From a virus, in IMG/VR virus record IMGVR_UViG_3300017605_000140, positions 46,390 through 110,389 of that record: DNA of 64,000 nt. One strand, given 5' to 3'. This document shows positions 37,416 through 44,307 of this stretch, piece by piece (position 1 is the stretch's first letter; each line of letters begins with the position of its first letter). The notes below the pieces were generated by a model. The model saw only the letters and a program-made list of their open reading frames with translations, was not told the DNA's origin and did not search any database. The translations under genes were made by a program, and so were the position numbers.

Positions 37416-38509
37416 CAGTATTGAACTCCATCCACTGAAAAATAACCGTCTTGGACTGTAATAAGCCGAGGATATACTCTGTCACCATGAATCTCAAGAA
37501 TACCGAATGCTTGCTGCCAATTAGCGGCTACACCCTTCTTCTTAAGATAATCTGCCTTAGTAAGGTCCATAAAATGACCTACTTCAAGACCTGTAACAGT
37601 ATTCCGTATCTTACCATTGTATCCTGTGCTCTCGGAAGTCATACCTGCCCTGTGAGTGTGCCCGCACACGGTACTGACACCGAACTTACTCTTAGCCAGT
37701 CCGAACGCTGTACGGCCTGCTACAGGGCTCAGAGCACCCTCATCTCCGTGTGCCATGACCCAACCAGGTGTAAGCTCCACAACTTCATCTCTGACGAACT
37801 CTACATCGAATTCATCAAAACCTACAAGATTCTCAATTGATAGGGCTCTAAGCGATTCAAGTCCTGGTGCACATCCTTGAATGTACAACTCAAGTCGGTC
37901 ATCATGATTAGACCGGACCACACGGAATCGTCCCTCGAATACTTCTCTTATACGTTCCAGTATGCCTCGGGAGGTATCAAATCCTGCTTGGAGATCTCCA
38001 GCAAATTCCCCCTTCTTTCCCCGCACCCATCTAGATATTTCTGTAGAATCAGTGAAATCTCCGACTTGTGCGAGTTCATCAGGCTTGTAATCTCCCAAAA
38101 AATCTATAAACTTATTTACCAGCGCAACGTCATGCAGAGGTGCCTGAACATCTGGCATTACGACAATTGTCCGTGCCTTCTTAGGTACAGCTTTATGAAT
38201 ACCCGCATTGTTAGCATATCTCGGTACTGTATGTACCATTCCGTGTACATCCGAATATTCAGGGGCGTGTATTTGCTTACTAAGAGTTCCGCTTTGCACA
38301 GACATTGGAATTGTGGACAAAGTCCCCTCAGAAATAAATCCGTCTGCTCGCCAAGTACGAATCAGCTTCTCGGATACAGAGAAACCCTTTTCCTCTAGTG
38401 CATAACGTACCCAAGTTCTACCTCCGTTCCTGTCATTCAGCAGATCAAAAACACTCTGATCTACTTTAGCCAAATTTCTCAGTTCAACAATACTGCGTAT
38501 ATGCTGCAA
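37415..38509 (-). CDS. Calcineurin-like metallophosphoesterase
   Basis: A 364-residue protein. The metal-binding motifs are MPDVQAPLHD, QVGDFTDS, RSNHDDR, MAHGDEG and CGHTHRAG in family order. The first 90 residues look like a separate helical, possibly DNA-binding domain. The start is TTG 38507-38509 behind a strong GAGGAGG; no ATG lies nearby. The substrate could be nucleic acid ends or a phosphoprotein. Confidence 0.85.
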   Translation of the reverse strand: MQHIRSIVELRNLAKVDQSVFDLLNDRNGGRTWVRYALEEKGFSVSEKLIRTWRADGFISEGTLSTIPMSVQSGTLSKQIHAPEYSDVHGMVHTVPRYANNAGIHKAVPKKARTIVVMPDVQAPLHDVALVNKFIDFLGDYKPDELAQVGDFTDSTEISRWVRGKKGEFAGDLQAGFDTSRGILERIREVFEGRFRVVRSNHDDRLELYIQGCAPGLESLRALSIENLVGFDEFDVEFVRDEVVELTPGWVMAHGDEGALSPVAGRTAFGLAKSKFGVSTVCGHTHRAGMTSESTGYNGKIRNTVTGLEVGHFMDLTKADYLKKKGVAANWQQAFGILEIHGDRVYPRLITVQDGYFSVDGVQY

Positions 38510-38530
38510 TTGTCCTCCTCGTATAGGAAT

Positions 38531-38577
38531 CTGTGTAGTGTAGACTTACGTAACGTAGCACATACTACACTACACAG
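38531..38577 (-). promoter_or_regulatory. Leader hairpin upstream of the phosphoesterase
   Basis: A perfect 13-bp inverted repeat (38531-38543 with 38565-38577; arms CTGTGTAGTGTAG / CTACACTACACAG) sits just before the ribosome binding site. There is no T-run, so it is more likely an operator or mRNA leader than a terminator. Confidence 0.5.
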
Positions 38578-38587
38578 AGAACTCTGT

Positions 38588-39007
38588 CTACCGGCTGTTA
38601 AATAGTAAATCTATTACCGCTATAGTTATAGGAATCATAACCATAGATACCAACCATCTGAACTGAGATTGTCTGGACTTCAGATAATCTTGATGTTCTT
38701 TTTTTCTATCTTCAATTTCTTTTGCTAATTCAAACTGATAACGATTTCGTTCCACTGTGATATCTGATCGCAAGGATTCAAATGAGTGTCGGAGGTCAGT
38801 TTTTAAACTTTCTATATCGTCATCCGCGTTGTCGATTTTCTCATTAACAGTACTAAAACGCATATCTGTGTAATGTTCGGTCTGTACAAGCAGTCTGTCC
38901 AAGCGGCTAGAAAAATCTACAAACCGTGTATCCACGTTTCTCTGTAAACCGTCTAGCTCTCTCTGAACTGCTCCCGACCAATCTGGGGTACTTGATTGTG
39001 ATGTCAT
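38588..39007 (-). CDS. Coiled-coil protein with C-terminal membrane anchor
   Basis: A 139-residue protein (start ATG 39005-39007; an in-frame TTG six bases upstream is the alternative). Residues about 10-110 are heptad-like coiled coil (LDRLLVQTEHYTDMRFSTVN and following). The end is a single membrane span (WLVSMVMIPITIAVIDLLF). It could be a spanin-like or membrane-tethering protein, but it lies far from the lysis end, so function is open. Confidence 0.7.
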   Translation of the reverse strand: MTSQSSTPDWSGAVQRELDGLQRNVDTRFVDFSSRLDRLLVQTEHYTDMRFSTVNEKIDNADDDIESLKTDLRHSFESLRSDITVERNRYQFELAKEIEDRKKEHQDYLKSRQSQFRWLVSMVMIPITIAVIDLLFNSR

Positions 39008-39281
39008 ATACAACTCACTTGGGGCTAGATATTCAAAAAGGTATCATAGCCCTATACCACATATATCAATAATTTCTTCATATAAATAACTCAAATAGTC
39101 TAGATCTTCAGTGGTCTAGTGCTATTTAGATTATAAGGATAGCACTAGACTGGTAAGTAATATAACTACAGTCAGTTACTATTGAATATTAAATAGTATT
39201 TATAAACTCACAGGCATCAATAATACCTATGCTATCAATAGTTTCCTTAATTCCAATGTATGTGGTACAGTTTAGGACATG
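39008..39281. other. Intergenic segment, late block / tRNA array boundary
   Basis: No gene is visible in these 270 bases. They contain a perfect 12-bp inverted repeat, GTCTAGTGCTAT at 39114-39125 with ATAGCACTAGAC at 39139-39150, without a T-run. This is a candidate operator or leader structure for the leftward block. Confidence 0.5.
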
Positions 39282-39333
39282 AAAAAGTCCTTGTCAACTG
39301 ACTGGCCTAACGGCACGGCTATGACAAGGACTT
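39282..39333 (-). terminator. Terminator of the leftward tRNA array
   Basis: A 12-bp inverted repeat, AAGTCCTTGTCA at 39285-39296 with TGACAAGGACTT at 39322-39333, is followed on the minus strand by TTTTTC. It lies directly after the last tRNA (Tyr). Confidence 0.85.
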
Positions 39334-39337
39334 AAGT

Positions 39338-39420
39338 GCGCAGAGAAGGACTTGAACCCCCAGACTCCGAAGAGGACGGCTTTACAGGCCGCAACGCTAC
39401 CAATTACGTGTTATCTACGC
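39338..39420 (-). tRNA. tRNA-Tyr (GTA)
   Basis: Class II cloverleaf of 83 nt with anticodon loop CTGTAAA and a long variable arm. T-loop is TTCAAGT; acceptor pairs GCGTAGA with TCTGCGC. No encoded CCA. It is the last gene before the array terminator. Confidence 0.85.
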
Positions 39421-39519
39421 ATTGACTCCGGAGACCACTCTCCGCCTCCACCCTTATCGGGAGTGCGCAAGCATCCGGTGCATTCCCGAAAGGTGGATTT
39501 TTCTATCCGGGACCTAAGG
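39421..39519. other. Spacer without recognised gene
   Basis: GC-rich spacer between tRNA-Tyr and tRNA-His. Short inverted repeats occur, but no D-arm/T-arm pair is present. Confidence 0.5.
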
Positions 39520-39590
39520 GTGAATGACGGGAATCGAACCCGCTAGTACTTGGACCACAACCAAGTGCCTGACCGTTTGGCTTCATCCAC
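39520..39590 (-). tRNA. tRNA-His (GTG)
   Basis: Anticodon loop TTGTGGT on a five-pair stem (CTTGG/CCAAG). T-arm GCGGG-TTCGATT-CCCGT. A G that could serve as the His -1 base lies at the 5' end. Confidence 0.88.
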
Positions 39591-39597
39591 CATGAAA

Positions 39598-39768
39598 CTA
39601 CTTCTTAGCGTAATATCCCCAGCAGTTATTGGAATGGCTTTCCTCAAATTCAGAGATTCTTTCGCCTAACTTACTTTTATCCTTTAGTTTATATGTTTTT
39701 CTGTAACCGCAGGTGCATATAAACTTAATCTTGTTATCCCATATATCGTACACATATTTAGCATCCAT
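39598..39768 (-). CDS. 56-residue zinc-finger-like protein inside the tRNA array
   Basis: ATG at 39766-39768 behind AAGGAG; stop TAG 39598-39600. The sequence starts MDAKYVYDIWDNKIKFICTC, continues GYRKTYKLKD and ends SHSNNCWGYYAKK. CxC plus a His-x-x-x-Cys give a possible metal site. It is a compact protein between tRNA-Ile and tRNA-His, function unknown. Confidence 0.75.
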   Translation of the reverse strand: MDAKYVYDIWDNKIKFICTCGYRKTYKLKDKSKLGERISEFEESHSNNCWGYYAKK

Positions 39769-39784
39769 TTTTAACTCCTTAAGT

Positions 39785-39857
39785 CCGCCCGCCGAGATTT
39801 GAACTCGAAATAACTCGTTATCAGCGAGTCGTGATTACCAGATTTCACTACAGGCGA
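39785..39857 (-). tRNA. tRNA-Ile (GAT)
   Basis: Anticodon arm ACTCG-CTGATAA-CGAGT. Acceptor TCGCCTG pairs with CGGGCGG using two G-T pairs. T-loop TTCAAAT. Confidence 0.85.
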
Positions 39858-39868
39858 TTATTGGATAG

Positions 39869-39962
39869 CTGAATAATATTAGAGGAGTCGAACCTCAAAC
39901 TCTATCCATAGTTCACCAGATAATAATCTGGTAGCTGATACCGTCAGCTTTAACATATTCAG
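39869..39962 (-). ncRNA. tRNA-like RNA with extended acceptor and irregular anticodon arm
   Basis: It has a D-arm (AGCT-GACGGTATC-AGCT), a T-arm (GAGG-TTCGACT-CCTC) and a variable region of class II length. However, the terminal helix is about 12 bp with one bulge (CTGAATA with TATTCAG, then TGTTA with TAATA). The central arm ACCAG/CTGGT closes an 8-nt loop ATTATTAT. No normal anticodon can be named. It could be a decayed tRNA, a tRNA mimic or a tRNA with an 8-nt loop. Confidence 0.6.
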
Positions 39963-39966
39963 TACG

Positions 39967-40040
39967 TACGCCAAGTGGGATTTGAACCCACAACCGCCAC
40001 CTTATAAGAGTGGAACTCTGACCGTTGAGTTATTGGCGCA
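39967..40040 (-). tRNA. tRNA-Ile (TAT)
   Basis: Anticodon arm CCACT-CTTATAA-GGTGG reads TAT for AUA codons, rarer than the CAT/lysidine solution in bacteria. T-arm GTGGG-TTCAAAT-CCCAC; acceptor TGCGCCA/TGGCGTA. Confidence 0.85.
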
Positions 40041-40044
40041 TAAA

Positions 40045-40156
40045 TAGAGAAATAATATTGTGTCGGGATATATGTCCAGCCATGTTACTGAATCCCCACG
40101 CTGGTTGTCTAATATACACAATCATACGCTGTCCTAGGAGCGTGCTGATTTCTCTA
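40045..40156 (-). ncRNA. Structured spacer RNA with two nested stems
   Basis: Perfect inverted repeats TAGAGAAAT/ATTTCTCTA (40045-40053 with 40148-40156) and ATTGTGT/ACACAAT (40057-40063 with 40116-40122) nest in one 112-nt fold between tRNA-Ile and tRNA-Ser. There is no coding frame and no tRNA arms. Confidence 0.5.
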
Positions 40157-40159
40157 AGC

Positions 40160-40246
40160 GGAAGCTAGGAGGGTCGAACTCCTACGGGCATTACCCCCAA
40201 CGCTTTTCAAGAGCGCGGCCGTCGCCGTCTTTCGGCTGGAGCTTCC
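40160..40246 (-). tRNA. tRNA-Ser (TGA)
   Basis: Class II, 87 nt. Anticodon arm GCGCT-CTTGAAA-AGCGT, long variable arm, T-arm AGGAG-TTCGACC-CTCCT, acceptor GGAAGCT/AGCTTCC. Confidence 0.9.
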
Positions 40247-40372
40247 ATAGCACTACGTTAGCGTTCTCCTGCGGCGTTCGTGCAACCGATCACTTCCTAG
40301 GCTGACAGGCTAACGTTTTTCCCTCACATTGCAAATCTGGTTGCACGTGGATGGAAGGCAGGCATGTGCTAT
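40247..40372 (-). ncRNA. Structured spacer with possible pseudoknot
   Basis: Two perfect 8-bp complementary pairs interleave: 40255-40262 with 40309-40316 (ACGTTAGC/GCTAACGT) and 40280-40287 with 40339-40346 (GTGCAACC/GGTTGCAC). This would make an H-type pseudoknot. An outer 7-bp pair (ATAGCAC 40247-40253, GTGCTAT 40366-40372) could close the fold. It lies between the two tRNA-Ser genes. Confidence 0.5.
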
Positions 40373-40383
40373 GCCTGTGCTGC

Positions 40384-40466
40384 GGAAGATGGAAGAATTG
40401 AACTTCCTCGGGCTTTAAACCCTTACCTCATTAGCAGTGAGGCTGCTAGCCATTCGCTTATCTTCC
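40384..40466 (-). tRNA. tRNA-Ser (GCT)
   Basis: Class II. Anticodon arm CCTCA-CTGCTAA-TGAGG, long variable arm, T-arm GGAAG-TTCAATT-CTTCC, acceptor GGAAGAT/ATCTTCC. Confidence 0.9.
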
Positions 40467-40471
40467 AAAGA

Positions 40472-40547
40472 GCACACTGGCGGAATCGAACCGCTAACCA
40501 ACTGCTTTGCAGGCAGTCTCCGAACCACACAGATTAGGTCAATGTGC
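40472..40547 (-). tRNA. tRNA-Cys (GCA)
   Basis: Anticodon arm ACTGC-CTGCAAA-GCAGT. T-arm GCGG-TTCGATT-CCGC. The D region is long and irregular. Confidence 0.82.
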
Positions 40548-40609
40548 AAGCGCCGGGCCTTTAACCGTTAGGCACGTAGGTACGGGGTATTTCCTACATC
40601 ACCGGCCGT

Positions 40610-40686
40610 GGATTTGTAGCGATTCGAACGCTAGTCCTGAGAAATTCCGCATGCGGTTTTAGTCTCAGTCGAAACCTTCCAAACCC
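40610..40686 (-). ncRNA. Minimal tmRNA-like RNA (tRNA-like domain only)
   Basis: A 77-nt RNA with an acceptor stem GGGTTTG/CAAATCC that carries the G3-U70 pair read by alanyl-tRNA synthetase. The D-like segment GAAGGTTTCGACT replaces a normal D-arm and matches the 5' signature of bacterial tmRNA (GGUUUCGAC). GGAC stands before the T-arm TAGCG-TTCGAAT-CGCTA, as in tmRNA. Discriminator A follows. In place of an anticodon arm, a 6-bp stem (CTGAGA/TCTCAG) closes a 20-nt loop with a tiny CCGC/GCGG hairpin. No tag reading frame, no stop codon and no room for the usual pseudoknots. A normal tRNA is excluded by the lack of a 7-nt anticodon loop. Confidence 0.8.
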
Positions 40687-40694
40687 ATTTAATT

Positions 40695-40775
40695 TTAGTA
40701 AGGTGGTCTTGGACCACTGGGCGGTTTAGGATTATTAGGCCCTGGAAAGGGCTTCGGTGTTTTTGGTGTTGTCAC
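40695..40775 (-). CDS. Possible proline-rich 26-residue peptide
   Basis: From GTG 40773-40775 the frame reads VTTPKTPKPFPGPNNPKPPS and ends with GPRPPY at TAA 40695-40697. The composition looks protein-like, but the start codon touches the 3' end of tRNA-Val and no clear ribosome binding site exists. It may be a gene remnant left behind the tRNA. Confidence 0.3.
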   Translation of the reverse strand: MTTPKTPKPFPGPNNPKPPSGPRPPY

Positions 40776-40777
40776 GT

Positions 40778-40848
40778 ACCCGCAGAGGGATTCGAACCCC
40801 CGACATTCGCCTTGTAAGGGCGGTGCTCTCCCGCTGAGCTATACGGGC
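40778..40848 (-). tRNA. tRNA-Val (TAC)
   Basis: Anticodon loop CTTACAA on CGCC/GGCG. D-arm AGCTCAGCGGGAGAGCA; T-loop TTCGAAT; acceptor GCCCGTA/TGCGGGT. Confidence 0.88.
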
Positions 40849-40870
40849 ATTGCCCCAAAGGGCTTTATAC

Positions 40871-41077
40871 TTACTTCTTACGGCCGAAGAAACCCTTCTT
40901 AGCCGGTTCTGGTGCTGGTGGAGTAGCAGGCTGAAGTTCACGACTACGATAAACTCCCACATCTCGCGGATCATCATTATCAGATACCGCAATACGGTCG
41001 GTAGATGTCTCTGTAGCTACTACAGTACCATCTTTACCCGTAACCGTCACTACTTGATCACCCTTACGCCATCCCAT
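40871..41077 (-). CDS. KOW-like small basic protein
   Basis: I take ATG 41075-41077 behind AAGGAGG as start, giving 68 residues. MGWRKGDQVVTVTGKDGTVV and TSTDRIAVSD form a KOW/SH3-like strand pattern. A Pro/Ala linker and basic end (AKKGFFGRKK) follow. Such modules bind RNA or ribosomal partners, interesting inside a tRNA array, but no function is proven. Confidence 0.7.
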   Translation of the reverse strand: MGWRKGDQVVTVTGKDGTVVATETSTDRIAVSDNDDPRDVGVYRSRELQPATPPAPEPAKKGFFGRKK

Positions 41078-41107
41078 AATATCCTCCTTAGTGATGTTAT
41101 ACAACGT

Positions 41108-41179
41108 ACTCCCGGAGGGAATCGAACCCCCAACCTAGTGGGTAGAAGCCACTTGCACTGTCCGTTGTGCTACGAGAGC
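41108..41179 (-). tRNA. tRNA-Arg (TCT)
   Basis: Anticodon arm AGTGG-CTTCTAC-CCACT; D-arm AGCACAACGGACAGTGCA; T-loop TTCGATT; acceptor GCTCTCG/CGGGAGT. Confidence 0.88.
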
Positions 41180-41302
41180 ATAATAGGATTTTGATCCGGA
41201 ATCCTAAAACCGACTAGCTTATATGTACGTGCTAGAACGCACTCTATGTTTACCGTGTTTATATAGGGACAACCCTCACATAGAAGAACCCTATGTCCCT
41301 GT
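41180..41302 (-). ncRNA. Structured spacer
   Basis: Several short hairpins follow one another here: AGGATT...GAATCCT, CTAGC...GCTAG and AGGGAC...GTCCCT. No gene is seen. It may be an RNA-processing spacer. Confidence 0.4.
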
Positions 41303-41374
41303 GCACCTAGAGAGACTCGAACTCCCAACTTTTTCGTCCGTAGCGAAACGCTCTGTCCATTGAGCTATAGGTGC
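41303..41374 (-). tRNA. tRNA-Arg (ACG)
   Basis: Anticodon arm TTTCG-CTACGGA-CGAAA; D-arm AGCTCAATGGACAGAGCG; acceptor GCACCTA/TAGGTGC. A34 would need deamination to inosine to read CGC. Confidence 0.9.
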
Positions 41375-41382
41375 ATATTTAC

Positions 41383-41922
41383 TTAGACTGTCTGCTGAAC
41401 CAACTTGCTTAACTTCCGCTTGTGTCTGAAGCTTATCAGATACTCTGCCAGGCGTCCAGGGGTTACTAGGTAGGGAGGATACTCTGTCAGAGGTGATCCT
41501 ACCTCGCTGTAGTCCAGTGCTACTAACTGTGAGCATATCAGATGATCAGAATCTTCTACGCGCTTTGCCACTCTAGGATATTTGATTCCTAAACGATATA
41601 GTGCTATCGCTAAATAATCAAGAAAACTATATGGGATACCTTCTTGAAGAATAGCTCTTGTTATGATGCTATTTCGTTGTATATGAGACAGATTAACTAT
41701 CCCTGTAGACCACAGTACAGGACGACCATCATACTTTGCAAGTTCGGATATGAGGGCACCACCCGGTTCAGCTTCAACTATTTTACCATTACCCACGTAA
41801 ATAAAGGCATGTTCATAGTTAGTGAATCCGTCACCATTAAGCCACTGACCAAAGCGTATTAGCTTACCTACGCCGCCTTCTATAGAAACTAAACCGAAGT
41901 CTCCAGGCTCAGGTAAAACCAT
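41383..41922 (-). CDS. YiiX/NlpC-P60-like permuted papain-fold hydrolase
   Basis: A 179-residue protein. The His-containing motif NYEHAFIYVGNGKIVEAEPG precedes the Cys motif DSDHLICSQLVALDY, the permuted order of the YiiX/LRAT-like NlpC/P60 branch. GIPYSFLDYLAIAL between them also fits. It could cleave cell-wall peptides or lipids, and thus be a second wall enzyme or lysis factor. It is isolated in the tRNA array. Confidence 0.75.
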   Translation of the reverse strand: MVLPEPGDFGLVSIEGGVGKLIRFGQWLNGDGFTNYEHAFIYVGNGKIVEAEPGGALISELAKYDGRPVLWSTGIVNLSHIQRNSIITRAILQEGIPYSFLDYLAIALYRLGIKYPRVAKRVEDSDHLICSQLVALDYSEVGSPLTEYPPYLVTPGRLAEYLISFRHKRKLSKLVQQTV

Positions 41923-41943
41923 AATACTCTCCTATTATTAAAG

Positions 41944-42017
41944 TGATCCGACTCGGACTCGAACCGAGGACTCTGAGTTTAAAAGACTCGCACTCTACCA
42001 ACTGAGTTACCGGATCA
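41944..42017 (-). tRNA. tRNA-Lys (TTT)
   Basis: Anticodon loop CTTTTAA on GAGT/ACTC. D-arm AACTCAGTTGGTAGAGTG; T-arm CTCGG-TTCGAGT-CCGAG; acceptor TGATCCG/CGGATCA. Confidence 0.9.
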
Positions 42018-42079
42018 TATACTGTCAGTGTTCTGAGGCTGACCTAATGCATTAAGGTAACTGACACAGCCTTCCGCGT

Positions 42080-42151
42080 GCTCCGTGTCCGACTTGAACG
42101 GACGACCTGCGCTTTAAGAGAGCGCTACTCTACCAACTGAGTTAACGGAGC
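42080..42151 (-). tRNA. tRNA-Lys (CTT)
   Basis: Anticodon arm GCGCT-CTCTTAA-AGCGC; D-arm AACTCAGTTGGTAGAGTA; T-arm GTCCG-TTCAAGT-CGGAC; acceptor GCTCCGT/ACGGAGC. Confidence 0.9.
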
Positions 42152-42287
42152 ATTAATAGATATGACCTGACCTACACCCGAGTTTCACGGTTAACAGGTA
42201 GTAATTGTAGCCTTTGCGCATCTAGGCTGCATAGCATATCTAAGTAGCACTTTCATCGCCTATAGCGAACCGGTATGCCAAACCCGT

Positions 42288-42359
42288 GGACCTAGGGGGA
42301 TTCGAACCCCCAACCTTCTGCGTGCAAAGCAGTTGCTCTTCCATTGGAGCTACAGGCCC
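42288..42359 (-). tRNA. tRNA-Ala (TGC)
   Basis: Anticodon loop TTTGCAC; D-arm AGCTCCAATGGAAGAGCA; T-arm GGGGG-TTCGAAT-CCCCC. Acceptor GGGCCTG/TAGGTCC includes the alanine G3-U70 pair. Confidence 0.9.
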
Positions 42360-42363
42360 ATAA

Positions 42364-42425
42364 ATCTGAAGGATTCCCCCAACTCCCCGAATTTCACGGA
42401 TCTTAGCCGACGTGCACCTTCAGAT
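42364..42425 (-). ncRNA. Hairpin RNA downstream of the Ro60 operon
   Basis: A perfect 9-bp stem, ATCTGAAGG 42364-42372 with CCTTCAGAT 42417-42425, closes a 44-nt interior. It lies between the zinc-ribbon gene and tRNA-Ala. No tRNA arms. Confidence 0.45.
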
Positions 42426-42488
42426 CTACAGCTTAGCAGATGTGGCGGTTTTTTCCTAGCAGGCGGTCCGCCAACCGCTGTTAATACT

Positions 42489-42725
42489 TTACCACGTGGT
42501 AGCGAATCTTGCAACTTCTTCTTCAGTCAGCTTACGTCCTACATGCCAACCTTCACAGAAGGCGCAAGGATAGCCTTCCATATCTCTGCTGTACTTTATA
42601 CTTAATTTATCTGCTGATTTTTCCGCTGTAGCTTCTGACTTGTAGTCTACCTTATTACCACAAGTCGCATCAATGCCATAGTGGAGTCCCGCAGCTATGT
42701 GCATTGATATAGCTTCGGGTTCCAT
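42489..42725 (-). CDS. Small zinc-ribbon-like protein coupled to Ro60
   Basis: I choose ATG 42723-42725, separated from the Ro60 stop by one base (TAATATG). The 78-residue product has one Cys in ATCGNKVDYKSEATA and PCAFCEGWHVGRKL near its end: a likely Cys/His metal site as seen in several small actinophage proteins. Direct coupling suggests a partner of the Ro60 protein, or at least equal expression. Confidence 0.75.
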   Translation of the reverse strand: MEPEAISMHIAAGLHYGIDATCGNKVDYKSEATAEKSADKLSIKYSRDMEGYPCAFCEGWHVGRKLTEEEVARFATTW

Positions 42726-42726
42726 A

Positions 42727-44307
42727 TTACCTGTTCTCCCAAGGCCAAGTCTGTGATTCCCCAGCTTCAATCAATGGTATCATCTGAAATCCCTTGTCAG
42801 TCAATCCTCCGAAGGTATGACGCTTCTTCGAACCAGACTCACTGTGCGCTGCTGCGTATCCCTCTAGGTTCCAAGTATACACAGGAACCCTGGCCGGAAC
42901 AACAGCTAGTGGATCACCACCGTAACCATTGTACTGCTCATCGGTGATAATGATAATACGATCATGACCATTGAAGCTACCCCGAACCGCCACATCGGTA
43001 TCAGTGCCTCCCATATCACGGAACTTATTCAGCATAGGCAGAATAGAGTCACCCTTACGGAATGAAACCTTCTCAAATGCGGGACCATTATAAGCAGAAC
43101 CGAACTGAACCAAATCCGCATTCTCAGCACGAAGTGCAAGTGCTGAACCGAAGATAGCAGCCTTATCAGCCATCGTCAACTCAGTGTCAGTACGGTGGTA
43201 GCTGAACATAGAACCCGAACGGTCAACCAGGATAAGCGTACGACCAGTAAGAGACGGAATATTACTGAGAGAAGCATTCAAAGCATCTTCCAATGCCGAC
43301 CCTATCTTCAAGCTACCCTTAGTGGCCTGATAAGCCGCAAGGAATCGGAAAGGAAACTGCTTACTCTTAACAACTTGCTCAGGATCAGCAAGCTTACTAA
43401 GCACCCCATTCAGTACCCTAACACTAACACCGGCATCCTGGAAGTTACGCAGATTGCGAAGTAGTGCCATGTATCCCATATTAGGAATAATAGCTTCCCA
43501 AGCCTGCTTATCCATAGGACCCTGGAGCCATCCTGCCATCGCCTCCCATGTCATTCCGGCTTCACCCAGAAGATTGTTACCCTCGTTGCGCAAAAGCAGT
43601 TCTCTGCGCAGTTCGGGACGGAAACTCACAAGGGTCTCACGATTGCGTATCATCTTAAGAATCTCAGGAAGAACCTCTACATTTCCGTAGCGACGATCCA
43701 GAGCATACTTGAAAAGCTGATTCTGCTTAGAGGATTCCGCAGAAGGGTGTGTCAACTGAATAACATCCGCAAAACGGTATCCCTTAGAATCTGTATCATA
43801 CTTCAGCAGACTGTACTCATTATAGAGCTTCTTTGCTCCATCAGCAACACCCTTCTTCAGGTACGCAGGGAAGTTCTTACCGTACTTAGCCTCGTAGTAA
43901 GCCAGCACCTCTCCAGGCTCATCAGCACGAGCCTGAGAAGCCGCTACGATGGCCCTAGGAGTCCCATTCATGGCCCCAGAGTCGTAGAGTGCCTTAGAAC
44001 CCTCAACAGCCGCTACGATGGCCGCAGAGCGCATGAAGGCATCATTGCGAAGCCAGCCAACAAAGCCCTGGAACCACTTAGGGTCCTGAACAGCCACGGA
44101 AGCACACAGGTTGGTGAAACGATCATCACGGTTCTTGGCAGACTCATAGAAAGTATCCTGACCGACAAAATTGGATACTGCCAGCAAGAACAACTCTGAC
44201 TTGGTATCCCTCCCAAAAGCTGCGCGACCATCATGATTTACAGTCATACCTGTAGTCTTAATAGGAGACTGCACCCCTGTACGAACCGCCCTATTGAACT
44301 TGCTCAT
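42727..44307 (-). CDS. Ro60/TROVE-domain RNA-binding protein
   Basis: A 526-residue Ro60 (Rsr) orthologue. Residues about 15-340 are the helical TROVE repeat ring (SNFVGQDTFYESAKNRDDRF, AIVAASQARADEPGEVLAYY). Residues about 355-510 are the von Willebrand A domain with an intact MIDAS motif DRSGS (about 361-365), a Thr in GGTDTD and ITDE. Ro60 rings bind Y RNAs outside and misfolded RNA through the hole; in Deinococcus, Y RNA tethers Ro60 to PNPase. Four candidate Y RNAs lie immediately upstream. The SD is AGGAGG. Confidence 0.92.
   Translation of the reverse strand: MSKFNRAVRTGVQSPIKTTGMTVNHDGRAAFGRDTKSELFLLAVSNFVGQDTFYESAKNRDDRFTNLCASVAVQDPKWFQGFVGWLRNDAFMRSAAIVAAVEGSKALYDSGAMNGTPRAIVAASQARADEPGEVLAYYEAKYGKNFPAYLKKGVADGAKKLYNEYSLLKYDTDSKGYRFADVIQLTHPSAESSKQNQLFKYALDRRYGNVEVLPEILKMIRNRETLVSFRPELRRELLLRNEGNNLLGEAGMTWEAMAGWLQGPMDKQAWEAIIPNMGYMALLRNLRNFQDAGVSVRVLNGVLSKLADPEQVVKSKQFPFRFLAAYQATKGSLKIGSALEDALNASLSNIPSLTGRTLILVDRSGSMFSYHRTDTELTMADKAAIFGSALALRAENADLVQFGSAYNGPAFEKVSFRKGDSILPMLNKFRDMGGTDTDVAVRGSFNGHDRIIIITDEQYNGYGGDPLAVVPARVPVYTWNLEGYAAAHSESGSKKRHTFGGLTDKGFQMIPLIEAGESQTWPWENR

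Noticed and set aside
39421-39519. Possible extra tRNA between tRNA-Tyr and tRNA-His
   Set aside because: Short inverted repeats exist but no T-loop, D-arm or anticodon arm could be assembled.
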